20,485 nt of DNA from a virus. The notes beneath the pieces were generated by a model. That model saw only the letters and a list, made by a program, of their open reading frames with translations, was not told the origin of the DNA and ran no database searches. The stretch is taken from the IMG/VR virus record IMGVR_UViG_3300044684_000147, positions 1 through 20,485 of that record. One strand, written 5' to 3'. Shown one piece after another: positions 13,480 to 19,962 of the stretch; within the stretch, counting starts at the first letter, position 1; every line of letters starts with the position of its first letter. The position numbers and the translations under genes are program-made.

Positions 13480-14009
13480 CAGGCTACGTTCCAATCCGGC
13501 ACCCTCCCGGACCACACAACAGCCCTGACTCGTAGGTATTTCCTGGCCCATTCGGTGATGGTGAGCTTGGGAGTGACCCTGTAGTCGCGTTCAAAGATGA
13601 AGCGCAAATCAACATCCGGCCTGGCTTTTCGGAGACTACGGAGAAGCGAACGTTGCTCGGCCCGTAGATAGCCCTTAACCTCGACAAGATGACTTGCGGC
13701 TTGTAGTCCGCTGCGTTCCCTATCGTTTTCTGTACTAACAGAAAAGTCCGGGAGGTAGCTGTGTCTTTGAACCACTTCGCAAGAGTCGCATTTGGTGCAA
13801 GCACCGTTTCTAACGGCACTCGTATAAAATAGGCGATCTTGCTCTCCTGCTCGGCGGATGTTTTGTCCGCTCCGCTGGTACTCGAGGAAGACGGCATATT
13901 CAAGCTTGCTATCCCACTCTGTTCCGTCTGGCGCCAACCAGCGCATATCCCGTCGTTTTGTCCCAACCTTGCGGCCAGGAACGTCAAGCCTCTTACGTGC
14001 TTTCGGCAT
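13479..14009 (-). CDS. Endonuclease I-type Holliday junction resolvase
   Basis: The 176-residue protein matches the T7 gp3 (endonuclease I) plan: Glu37 in WDSKLEYAV, Asp88 in YLPDFSV, then Glu110-x-Lys112 in LVEVKGYL, followed by the helix LRSLRKARPDVDLRFIF and a TITEWARKYL segment. These are the metal-binding residues of this PD-(D/E)xK nuclease, which cleaves four-way and branched DNA and helps debranch replicating phage DNA. Between Glu37 and Asp88 there is an insertion with C71-x-x-C74-x-x-C77, absent from T7 endonuclease I as I remember it, which may bind metal. The ATG has AAGGAG two bases upstream, the AAG being part of the nested ORF's stop. Confidence 0.82.
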   Translation of the reverse strand: MPKARKRLDVPGRKVGTKRRDMRWLAPDGTEWDSKLEYAVFLEYQRSGQNIRRAGEQDRLFYTSAVRNGACTKCDSCEVVQRHSYLPDFSVSTENDRERSGLQAASHLVEVKGYLRAEQRSLLRSLRKARPDVDLRFIFERDYRVTPKLTITEWARKYLRVRAVVWSGRVPDWNVA

Positions 14010-14784
14010 AGCTCCTTATGAATTGCTCCGCGACTTGCGGGACGATTGCATTGCCGTAGCCCCTGAGCAGTCCCACGCGACCGGATACCCCATCAGCCAA
14101 CGGGAATGTGCCGGATTCAATTGGCCTATATTTCCCGTCTGTGCAGTAGATCCATTCGCAGATAGACGCGCCGCGTCTATCAATGTCAATCCGTCGTGAT
14201 GCTTGCTGTTCGGATTGTTTCGCTTTGCCGTGCGATTGGCCCCGGCCTTTGAGTCGTTTACCGTTGAAGTCGGCCAACCAGTAGAGCCGTTGCCGGATGT
14301 GCGGAGCACCGACGCCCGCCGCGCTAAGATCTGATGCCCCGAAGGAGTAGCCCTGTGCTTCCAAGTCAGCCTGAACAAGGTCGATCCAAGCGAGTCCAGC
14401 CTTGCTCGCAACCTGCTCTCCAAAAATGACTGTAGGCTTTTGCTGTTCGATGAGATGGAACCAGGCTGGCCACAGATGCCGCTCGTCAGCAAACCCTTTT
14501 CCTTTACCTGCCTGGCTGAAAGGTTGGCACGGGCAGCTACCTGTCCACACAGCCCTATCGTCTGGCCAGTCTGCAAGACGGAGTGCATAGCTCCATCCGC
14601 CGATACCGGCAAAGAAGTGATGCTGACTGAATCCATTCAGATCCGCGGGGTAGACATCTTCAATACTCCTCTCGTCAACTTCTCCGTAGGCAATCTGCTT
14701 GTCCTTAATCAGCTCGCGAAGCCAAGCAGCTGCTTTCGGATCATTCTCGTTGTAGTACGCCTTAGTGCGGCTTGAGCTGCCCAT
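13993..14784 (-). CDS. dcm: DNA cytosine-5 methyltransferase
   Basis: The enzyme transfers a methyl group from S-adenosylmethionine to C5 of cytosine in a short DNA site. Motifs in order (numbered from the chosen start): I FAGIGG (58-63), IV GSCPCQPFSQ with catalytic Cys86, VI GEQV (122-125, Gln where ENV is usual), VIII RQRLYW (164-169) and X GYGNAIVP (242-249). The target-recognition stretch between VIII and X is short (about 70 residues). I chose ATG at 14784, close before KAYYNENDP, which I recall as the usual N-terminus. A TTG at 14823 would add 13 residues. It probably protects phage DNA from host restriction. A 206-residue ORF is nested inside it in the +1 frame. Confidence 0.9.
   Translation of the reverse strand: MGSSSRTKAYYNENDPKAAAWLRELIKDKQIAYGEVDERSIEDVYPADLNGFSQHHFFAGIGGWSYALRLADWPDDRAVWTGSCPCQPFSQAGKGKGFADERHLWPAWFHLIEQQKPTVIFGEQVASKAGLAWIDLVQADLEAQGYSFGASDLSAAGVGAPHIRQRLYWLADFNGKRLKGRGQSHGKAKQSEQQASRRIDIDRRGASICEWIYCTDGKYRPIESGTFPLADGVSGRVGLLRGYGNAIVPQVAEQFIRSYAEST
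14016..14636 (-). CDS. Nested +1-frame gene inside the methyltransferase gene
   Basis: This 206-residue ORF lies wholly within the methyltransferase gene, from about its residue 50 to 256, shifted +1. Its motifs read like a real family I have met next to or over phage cytosine methyltransferases: FLESRLRARLDSLGSTLF (71-88), LTWKHRATPSG (90-100), GWPTSTVNDSKAG (120-132), LNPAHSRWLMGYP (173-185) and a basic SSRKSR end. The ATG has no good ribosome-binding site, so coupling or frameshifting may be needed. Its TAA forms part of the AAGGAG ribosome-binding site of the resolvase gene, a normal operon junction. The role is unknown; a methylation partner or an anti-restriction protein is conceivable. 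The alternative is a shadow ORF conserved only because the methyltransferase is. Confidence 0.5.
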   Translation of the reverse strand: MDSVSITSLPVSADGAMHSVLQTGQTIGLCGQVAARANLSARQVKEKGLLTSGICGQPGSISSNSKSLQSFLESRLRARLDSLGSTLFRLTWKHRATPSGHQILARRASVLRTSGNGSTGWPTSTVNDSKAGANRTAKRNNPNSKHHDGLTLIDAARLSANGSTAQTGNIGQLNPAHSRWLMGYPVAWDCSGATAMQSSRKSRSNS

Positions 14785-15418
14785 AGGCCCCCAACCAAAG
14801 CTCTTTGGCAGCTTTCCAATCAAGTCGAAGCAGCTTCCATCCTTTTTCCCGCAGCTCTAGAGCTTGCGGACGGATCTCGTAGGGGTCTACGAAGTCCATC
14901 CCCCTTTCCGGGATGAGCTCTGCAGCCTCGATGAACAGAGCTAGCCAGTCTGCCTTAGTAGCCTCTTGCGTCTTCTCGAGCGGCAGACCGAACGTCTGTC
15001 TAATGTCTTTGTCTAACTCCTTCTCGATGCGCCGCAGATCAGGCAAGAGTTGTTTGAATGGTGAGGAGACATCAGGTAGCACGCTTTCTGCAGCGTCATG
15101 CATAAGTCCCTCGAAGGGACTCCCCCCGGTGACATCCCGCATGAGGGAGGCAACAAGCACGGAGTGCTCTGCAACGGAGTAAAACGTATCCGCATGTCCT
15201 CGATAGCGCGCAGTCTGCGCCATGCTGTGAGCCATCCACCTAGGATTCCATGTAGGACGGTTGATATAAAATCTACCGCCCTGTGTGTGAATGTACGGAT
15301 CTTGAGGCGTCTCACTGCTGCTTCTTAGATTGGTGTAGTATTGGCTTTGCGAGGTAATATTCTTCTTGTCAAGTAGCACCCGTGAATTCCAGTGTCCTTC
15401 AACCGCCACGGAACACAT
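14762..15418 (-). CDS. HD-domain phosphohydrolase (YfbR-like)
   Basis: HD metal-binding residues are visible: the AHSMAQTARYRGH segment (63-75), His85 in YSVAEHSVLVA, His107-Asp108 in GLMHDAAES and Asp116 in LPDVSSP. The order and the GH-x(4)-YSVAEHS phrase match phage members of the YfbR 5'-deoxynucleotidase/dNTP hydrolase group, which dephosphorylate deoxynucleotides. The family core begins around residue 40 (GGRFYINRP), and the 40 residues before it are unlike other members, so the true start may be later; I see no better ribosome-binding site. It overlaps both neighbours (20 and 23 bases). Together with the DUF5664 gene it may control dNTP pools. Confidence 0.78.
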   Translation of the reverse strand: MCSVAVEGHWNSRVLLDKKNITSQSQYYTNLRSSSETPQDPYIHTQGGRFYINRPTWNPRWMAHSMAQTARYRGHADTFYSVAEHSVLVASLMRDVTGGSPFEGLMHDAAESVLPDVSSPFKQLLPDLRRIEKELDKDIRQTFGLPLEKTQEATKADWLALFIEAAELIPERGMDFVDPYEIRPQALELREKGWKLLRLDWKAAKELWLGAYGQLKPH

Positions 15419-15596
15419 CCCCGTTGAAGTATAGATTCATATCTGTCCTTGCGCGGTCCTGCAGCTCTCCGTTAATAGCAATCTCCAGCTGCGCGAGCTC
15501 AGTTGTGCTCATGTCCGGAATCGCTTCAATGATCACCTCGACAAGCGCATCATTCGCGAGCTCGTCAAGGTCAATAGTCACTTTCGCATTGCTCAA
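15399..15596 (-). CDS. Small acidic protein, unknown, 65 aa
   Basis: The TTG start at 15594-15596 lies in the 3' end of the exonuclease gene (overlap 26 bases) with a GAAGA just upstream. The product is acidic and helical in its first 50 residues (VTIDLDELANDALVEVIIE, then STTELAQLEIAINGELQDRAR), ending in NLYFNGDVFRGG. No family is recognised. Its position between exonuclease and HD genes, its size and its regular composition support a real gene. Confidence 0.62.
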   Translation of the reverse strand: MSNAKVTIDLDELANDALVEVIIEAIPDMSTTELAQLEIAINGELQDRARTDMNLYFNGDVFRGG

Positions 15597-16497
15597 TCTT
15601 CTTTCGCTCCACTCCTGCCGGCGCCCAAAGCACGCACGGCGTGTCTTGCATCCAAACTAGCTGTGCTGTCTCGAGAGCTACCTCTACAGACGGCTGCTCT
15701 CGATACGGACATGTCGAAAACTTCTTGCTCTTTTCGTACTCCTGGACCAGAGCCTGGAACATCTGAGTTTCCGAGAATCCCTGTCTAATCCACTCGTCTA
15801 CGATCTTTGGAGCTCTGTCCGGTCCTACCCTCCAACATCCTGGTATGTTGTCCGTAGGATCTCCTGCCAGGGCTTGAATCCAGAAAGCCCTATTGGCGTC
15901 ATCTTCTGACACGTCATAGGAAACCTTCTTTGCGTAGTCGTAGTGCCTGCCAGGTATCTGGTCTAAGTCCTTGTCTATCGTTGCAATGACGTAGGGAATC
16001 TTTTGGAATCTGTAACGATTAGCCCTGATGGCTATCTCGTCGTCCGCTTCCCTGGTCTCGACAATCACAGCCCCCCATCGGTCTACCATATAGTCGCGGA
16101 TGTTCTGGTAGTGGACTGGCCGTGGCATCTTGCGATTTCCCTTGTACGGAGCCTGCTTGGCTATCGCATGCCTGAAATTTCCCTTGCCCATGCTGTCAGA
16201 CAGAATGATGTGTAAATCATCGCTATGAGCTACTCGCCCAATCTCCTGCAGCAGGGCCTTCGTGCTGTGCAGAGCATTTTCTATCGGCTCTGGCGTGACT
16301 TCCTCGTCTTCAGCGACTATGACGCTACCGGGATGTTCTCGTAGAAAGTCGTTCCGCTCAGTCTTACTGGTAAAGCGGGTAGCCTCCATGGAGCCATCTG
16401 GCATTTCGATAACACAATGGAGAATCCGTGACTGTGATGCATACCCAATTCGGTAAACAATCGGATCTCCGTCAACCAATACTTGAGTCGCGCTCAA
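15571..16497 (-). CDS. 5'-3' exonuclease, FEN/T7 gp6-like
   Basis: This 308-residue enzyme would remove RNA primers or 5' flaps and degrade DNA during replication and recombination. Signature residues are Asp9 and Asp11 in VDGDP, the basic YKGNR (118-122), the acidic clusters EADDE (150-154) and DKDLDQ (175-180), and GDPTDNIPG (212-220) followed by an H3TH-like RVGPDRAPKIV. These are the metal ligands and helix-hairpin of the PIN-like FEN family as found in T7 gp6 and T4 RNase H. The start is TTG at 16497, with GGAG ten bases upstream, inside the previous gene (26-base overlap). It shares an operon with the polymerase. Confidence 0.87.
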   Translation of the reverse strand: MSATQVLVDGDPIVYRIGYASQSRILHCVIEMPDGSMEATRFTSKTERNDFLREHPGSVIVAEDEEVTPEPIENALHSTKALLQEIGRVAHSDDLHIILSDSMGKGNFRHAIAKQAPYKGNRKMPRPVHYQNIRDYMVDRWGAVIVETREADDEIAIRANRYRFQKIPYVIATIDKDLDQIPGRHYDYAKKVSYDVSEDDANRAFWIQALAGDPTDNIPGCWRVGPDRAPKIVDEWIRQGFSETQMFQALVQEYEKSKKFSTCPYREQPSVEVALETAQLVWMQDTPCVLWAPAGVERKKIEQCESDY

Positions 16498-16690
16498 GCT
16501 CTGCTTGCTCCAGTTCTTCCTCCAGTTCTTCCCGCTGTATCAAGTCTAGTTGGAGTAGATTCGTAGCCTGGTGTATAGCCTCTACTCCCAATTCCTGAGC
16601 CTTACGTTTCCGCGCGCCAGAGTCGGCAATCAAGGTGCCAACCATTGAAGCAAGCAGCATCGTCTGAACGCGTTCGAAGTCTGTTAGCAT
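16472..16690 (-). CDS. Small helical charged protein, 72 aa
   Basis: The ATG overlaps the previous stop (TAATG). The product has an Ala/Met/Leu-rich first part (RVQTMLLASMVGTLIADSG), a basic turn (ARKRKAQELG) and a strongly acidic C-terminal helix (REELEEELEQAELERD) likely to form a coiled coil. No family is recognised. It sits between the polymerase/SSB block and the exonuclease. Confidence 0.65.
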   Translation of the reverse strand: MLTDFERVQTMLLASMVGTLIADSGARKRKAQELGVEAIHQATNLLQLDLIQREELEEELEQAELERDSSIG

Positions 16691-17037
16691 TACTGAAACC
16701 TCGGGATACTCAATCCATTCCCTGTCTGTTCTTCCTGCTTCTTCTCTAGCTTGTAGCTACGGGCTGCATACTCCTGTGATGCATCCGTTGCGTTCTGCAG
16801 CTCTACTTGGGCCTGCACTGTGTGCGCAATGGCCTGTCCAAGTCCCGAAGCAGTACCGTAGATAATCCCGTGCTTCTTGTGCTGAATGATGTACCGCACC
16901 AGCAGCTCCGGCGCTGTCCCTTCAGGCCCAGACGATAGCCGGCCCAAAACGACTCGATAGTCTGGAGTTTCAAACACTACATTTAGCCGCTCTGCCTGAG
17001 CGGGAGCCTGCCCGAATCCTTCTTTCTTCTCAGCCAT
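16690..17037 (-). CDS. Unknown replication-region protein, 115 aa
   Basis: The ATG has a strong GGAGGT ribosome-binding site, itself folded in a small hairpin. Residues 18-60 form alternating strands (LNVVFETPDYRVVLGRLSSG, then LLVRYIIQHKKHGIIYG), followed by a helix (GLGQAIAHTVQAQVELQ) and a polar tail (KKQEEQTGNG). I recognise no family. It stands between the SSB-like gene (48-base gap, the largest in this unit) and the exonuclease module. The ribosome-binding site hairpin suggests translational control. Confidence 0.68.
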   Translation of the reverse strand: MAEKKEGFGQAPAQAERLNVVFETPDYRVVLGRLSSGPEGTAPELLVRYIIQHKKHGIIYGTASGLGQAIAHTVQAQVELQNATDASQEYAARSYKLEKKQEEQTGNGLSIPRFQ

Positions 17038-17038
17038 T

Positions 17039-17053
17039 GTTACCTCCGGTAAC
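17039..17053 (-). promoter_or_regulatory. Hairpin enclosing a Shine-Dalgarno sequence
   Basis: On the - strand GTTACC-GGA-GGTAAC is a perfect 6-bp stem with a three-base loop. The GGAGGT ribosome-binding site of the downstream ATG (17035-17037) is formed by the loop and the start of the 3' arm, and the stem ends two bases before the ATG. Folding would hide it from ribosomes, the layout of a translational operator. Confidence 0.5.
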
Positions 17054-17085
17054 TAGGTTGCTAACTACGACTATATTAGCTGCCA

Positions 17086-17724
17086 TCAATACTCACTCCC
17101 GTTGCTCGGCTGTTCCTGTTTCTTTCCATCTGCTGGAGGAATCCCGTCTGCTGCTGAGGTGTCTACAATGCCAGCATCCGCAACATGCTGAAGAACTCGG
17201 CCAGTCAACACATCGTTGTAGAACTTGACGGTTTCCTTATCGATTGACGCACTGATTTCTGCATAGCGCTGAGCCTGTCCGGCCTTTGTCTTCGCCGAGC
17301 TCATGGGCAATCCATCGTGCTGCAGGAGCAGCCCAATCTTCGCAATAGCCATTTCCTGGCTGTGCTGCCAAACGATCTGGCCCTGTCTATCAGTCGCTGA
17401 GCCTTGCTGCGCTCCGGTCGAGGTGGCAGCAGCTTGGCTAGCGCCAGACTGCGCCCCATTTGTCTGCTGATTTCCTTGGACCACAGACTTGGAATGAACA
17501 ATGCGTCCACTTCCTTCGACGTAGACAAGGAATCCGTTTTTGTCCTTGTCTGCTGAGACGTTGATTCTGTCTCCTTCTTCAAACGGAGGCTCCTTATCGA
17601 ATCCGAATGTAATCCAGGTCTCTTCTCCACTATCCTGGATCAGTAGGAAGCTGTAGACCGTGCCAGACTTACGCCCTTTGTAGGGCTTAGCCACCAGCTT
17701 TTTAACAACGCCTTCTAACTGCAT
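17086..17724 (-). CDS. OB-fold single-stranded DNA-binding-like protein
   Basis: The 212-residue protein begins with an OB-fold-like strand pattern (LEGVVKKLVAKPYKGRKSG, TVYSFLLIQ, WITFGF, EGDRINVSADKDKNGFLVYVEG; residues 3-73). It continues with a Gln/Ala/Ser/Gly-rich flexible linker (80-115) and a C-terminal helical region. This is the plan of many phage ssDNA-binding proteins, though the tail lacks the acidic DDDIPF-type end. It overlaps the polymerase stop (TAATG), and SSB next to polymerase is common. It would coat unwound DNA at the fork. No sequence signature proves it; a different OB-fold role is possible. Confidence 0.6.
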   Translation of the reverse strand: MQLEGVVKKLVAKPYKGRKSGTVYSFLLIQDSGEETWITFGFDKEPPFEEGDRINVSADKDKNGFLVYVEGSGRIVHSKSVVQGNQQTNGAQSGASQAAATSTGAQQGSATDRQGQIVWQHSQEMAIAKIGLLLQHDGLPMSSAKTKAGQAQRYAEISASIDKETVKFYNDVLTGRVLQHVADAGIVDTSAADGIPPADGKKQEQPSNGSEY

Positions 17725-19763
17725 TACTTTCGTTTCACCTCTCTACCGTCTCTGTAAATATCCCAACTTTCCTCAGGGCCTTCGCCCCAATGCTCTCCAA
17801 TCTTTAGACCGATCCCTAGCGGTACCTTGTCGAATTCAAATCCGTAGACTTTGCTCAGGTAGTTGTAGACATCGTGTGTGAACGCTTGCTTGCTGAGCCT
17901 CTTAAAGTCCTGTTGCGCTTCAGGATGGATCTCACTCGGCGCTGAGTCGTGGACAAGGTTGACAATCCGAATTCGTTCATCAAGTCCCTCAGCACCGATT
18001 CGATGCCATAGGTATACAACCGCAATTGGTACAATTTCGGCTGTAGCGAGCGCTTGAACCGGGTAGTTGTCAACTGCTGACTCGACGTTAACTCTACCTC
18101 TTGAATCGCGTCGCGCAGTAGGCCAGTAGTAAATAAGGCCCCAGGGAGTGACAAGTCGCTTTGTTTCGACTGCTTCATTTACCCATTGCTCCTGAGTCTT
18201 AGCAATGCCGTGATATCGGTTGCGGAAGTAAGCGTAATAACGCTCCTGCTCAGGCGTACCATACTTCCCTCCGTAGAGCGGTTTGTAAGTGTCAGGTTTG
18301 GCAAGCTGGCGCCAGTCGTCCCGGCCCATTGCTTGAGCCTCCTTCTTTTCTCGCTTAACATCGTCGATACTGCAGTTATGCAGCACGGAGGCTGTGAGTA
18401 GATGGGCGTCAAAAGTAGGATCTGTAATATCCGCAATGGCTTGCTCGTCATTCCCAAGGACGGCTGCCACTCTAAACTCAATCTGGCTACCATCAGGCTC
18501 TCCTATTAGCCATCCTGGACGCTTTGCTCGTAAGAGCTTCTTCAGCAGCCGGGGGAAGTTCTGGAACTGCACACGGCGCTCAATAGGCTTTCCAGAATCA
18601 TCCAGCTGATTGCGAAATACGAGAGGTACGCCAGAACTACTAGTGCGATGAGTCGCCGTTCTTGTCTGGTTGATTTCTCCGTAGAAGACTCCGCCATACT
18701 CCTCCGCTACTCCCCTGAAGAATTCAAGATTTTTAGACAGGATTGCCTGAGTCTTTCCAAGCTCTTTGCGGAGAGACAAGAAAGCTCGTTGTCTAGCTGT
18801 TGTTGCAGTGAGCTTATCGAGAGTCTTGTTATCTGTGAGAGGCTGACCGTCCGGAAACTGCTTGGACGGGGCGTTGCGCTTTGGCTCTCCTTGCTTGTTA
18901 GCGAGCTCCTTAAATCCAAGTCCTCCCTCCTTCGGGCTGGAGTAGAGAAACTTGGCCATCTGGGGTACAGAGCGCGGATTAATTCCTCCGGTGAGCTTGT
19001 CCATTTCTGCAAGCTGCTCAACCAATTTGGCGGAATATTTCTTATACTCGGCATTGACAGCCTCCGGATCTACCGCCATTCCTTCCTGCTCAATATCCGC
19101 AAGGACAGGCGTCAGCAGGCACCGCGTGAACTGAACAGGAAGCAGCCCACGCTTCTGCAGCTCTATCCGCTGAGATAAAAACACCTGCTCAGTAGTTTCT
19201 ACGTCCTGCTGGCACCTGCCCTGCAGCCATGGCCGAGGGATAGACACGGGATTGATCCCATTGTGTATCATGATATCTACGGCCGGATCTTTAACCGGTA
19301 GACCGCGACGTCTACAAACGGTGTCTAGGTTAACGCTTCGTGGAGGCATCCCTAGCTCGGCGCTTCCAGCAACTAGATTGCCTAGCAACACATACTCGCC
19401 AAGCATTGTGTCAAACACTAGTATCTGCCGTAGATCGGCCCCCATCCGTTTGAGCCATCCGAGCTCGTACTTGCAGCCGTGGCAGACGAGGAAATCAGCT
19501 AGGCTAATCGCATGCAGTAGATTGGACTGCTCGAGCTCATTACCCCACTCGCATTTGACAGAGGTGGAGCGATGTAGAAGGTTATTCCAAGGATGGCCCG
19601 GCCCTGCGTTCCAGCAAGCCAGTAGCAACTGATTGTCCTTGTGGACAGGGTGTCCATAGTCTCCGTGGCTTGTGTCTGTCTCGAAGTCCAAAACAACGTA
19701 GTTGTTACTGAGAAATATTTCCGGATTTAGATCCGTCAGAAACTTCGGCAACGATCTCTGCAT
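17724..19763 (-). CDS. polA: DNA polymerase, family A, with 3'-5' exonuclease domain
   Basis: This 679-residue replicative polymerase has an N-terminal proofreading domain and no 5'-3' exonuclease (supplied by the separate FEN gene). Exo I is VLDFETD (Asp26, Glu28), exo II HGCKYELGW (Glu100 where Asp is common) and exo III RCQQDVE (Asp187, with Arg at the usual Tyr position). Polymerase motif A is DGSQIEFR (Asp424, Glu429). Motif B is R485-x3-K489-x3-Y493-x3-Y497G. The PVQALATAEI helix has Gln570. Motif C is VHDS (His605, Asp606, Ser607 where Glu is canonical). The ATG has AAGGG six bases upstream and overlaps the previous gene by 59 bases. Confidence 0.93.
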   Translation of the reverse strand: MQRSLPKFLTDLNPEIFLSNNYVVLDFETDTSHGDYGHPVHKDNQLLLACWNAGPGHPWNNLLHRSTSVKCEWGNELEQSNLLHAISLADFLVCHGCKYELGWLKRMGADLRQILVFDTMLGEYVLLGNLVAGSAELGMPPRSVNLDTVCRRRGLPVKDPAVDIMIHNGINPVSIPRPWLQGRCQQDVETTEQVFLSQRIELQKRGLLPVQFTRCLLTPVLADIEQEGMAVDPEAVNAEYKKYSAKLVEQLAEMDKLTGGINPRSVPQMAKFLYSSPKEGGLGFKELANKQGEPKRNAPSKQFPDGQPLTDNKTLDKLTATTARQRAFLSLRKELGKTQAILSKNLEFFRGVAEEYGGVFYGEINQTRTATHRTSSSGVPLVFRNQLDDSGKPIERRVQFQNFPRLLKKLLRAKRPGWLIGEPDGSQIEFRVAAVLGNDEQAIADITDPTFDAHLLTASVLHNCSIDDVKREKKEAQAMGRDDWRQLAKPDTYKPLYGGKYGTPEQERYYAYFRNRYHGIAKTQEQWVNEAVETKRLVTPWGLIYYWPTARRDSRGRVNVESAVDNYPVQALATAEIVPIAVVYLWHRIGAEGLDERIRIVNLVHDSAPSEIHPEAQQDFKRLSKQAFTHDVYNYLSKVYGFEFDKVPLGIGLKIGEHWGEGPEESWDIYRDGREVKRK

Positions 19764-19947
19764 TCCATCCCTTGCTAGTGCAATAGGCTAGAATCTTCTG
19801 CATAGGCCATCTGGCCATGTATTGCACTATCGGAGCTGCGTGACTTCCTACTACCACGCCGGCCACGAAGTGAGGGGCTGAAACACGGATTAACATTTCA
19901 CGCCCCATATTAGTAGTATCGTCAGTTTTCCGAATTTCGTACACCAT
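19705..19947 (-). CDS. Small conserved phage protein, unknown function
   Basis: The ATG has GGAG four to five bases upstream. The 80-residue product contains APHFVAGVVVG, then AAPIVQYMARWPMQKILAYC and KGWNAEIV. I recall this combination (PHF-AG, AAPI-Y, YC--KGW) in many small phage proteins of unknown function. It is compact and mixed alpha/beta. It lies just before the polymerase gene, which starts inside its 3' end, so translation of the two may be coupled. No catalytic residues are evident. Confidence 0.7.
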   Translation of the reverse strand: MVYEIRKTDDTTNMGREMLIRVSAPHFVAGVVVGSHAAPIVQYMARWPMQKILAYCTSKGWNAEIVAEVSDGSKSGNISQ

Positions 19948-19962
19948 TAGGCTCCATCCAGT

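Noticed and set aside
13484-13987. 167-residue - strand ORF overlapping the resolvase gene in another frame
   Set aside because: Unlike the nested ORF in the methyltransferase gene, it shows no motif I recognise; Ser/Pro/Gly-rich, and the resolvase frame has all catalytic residues.
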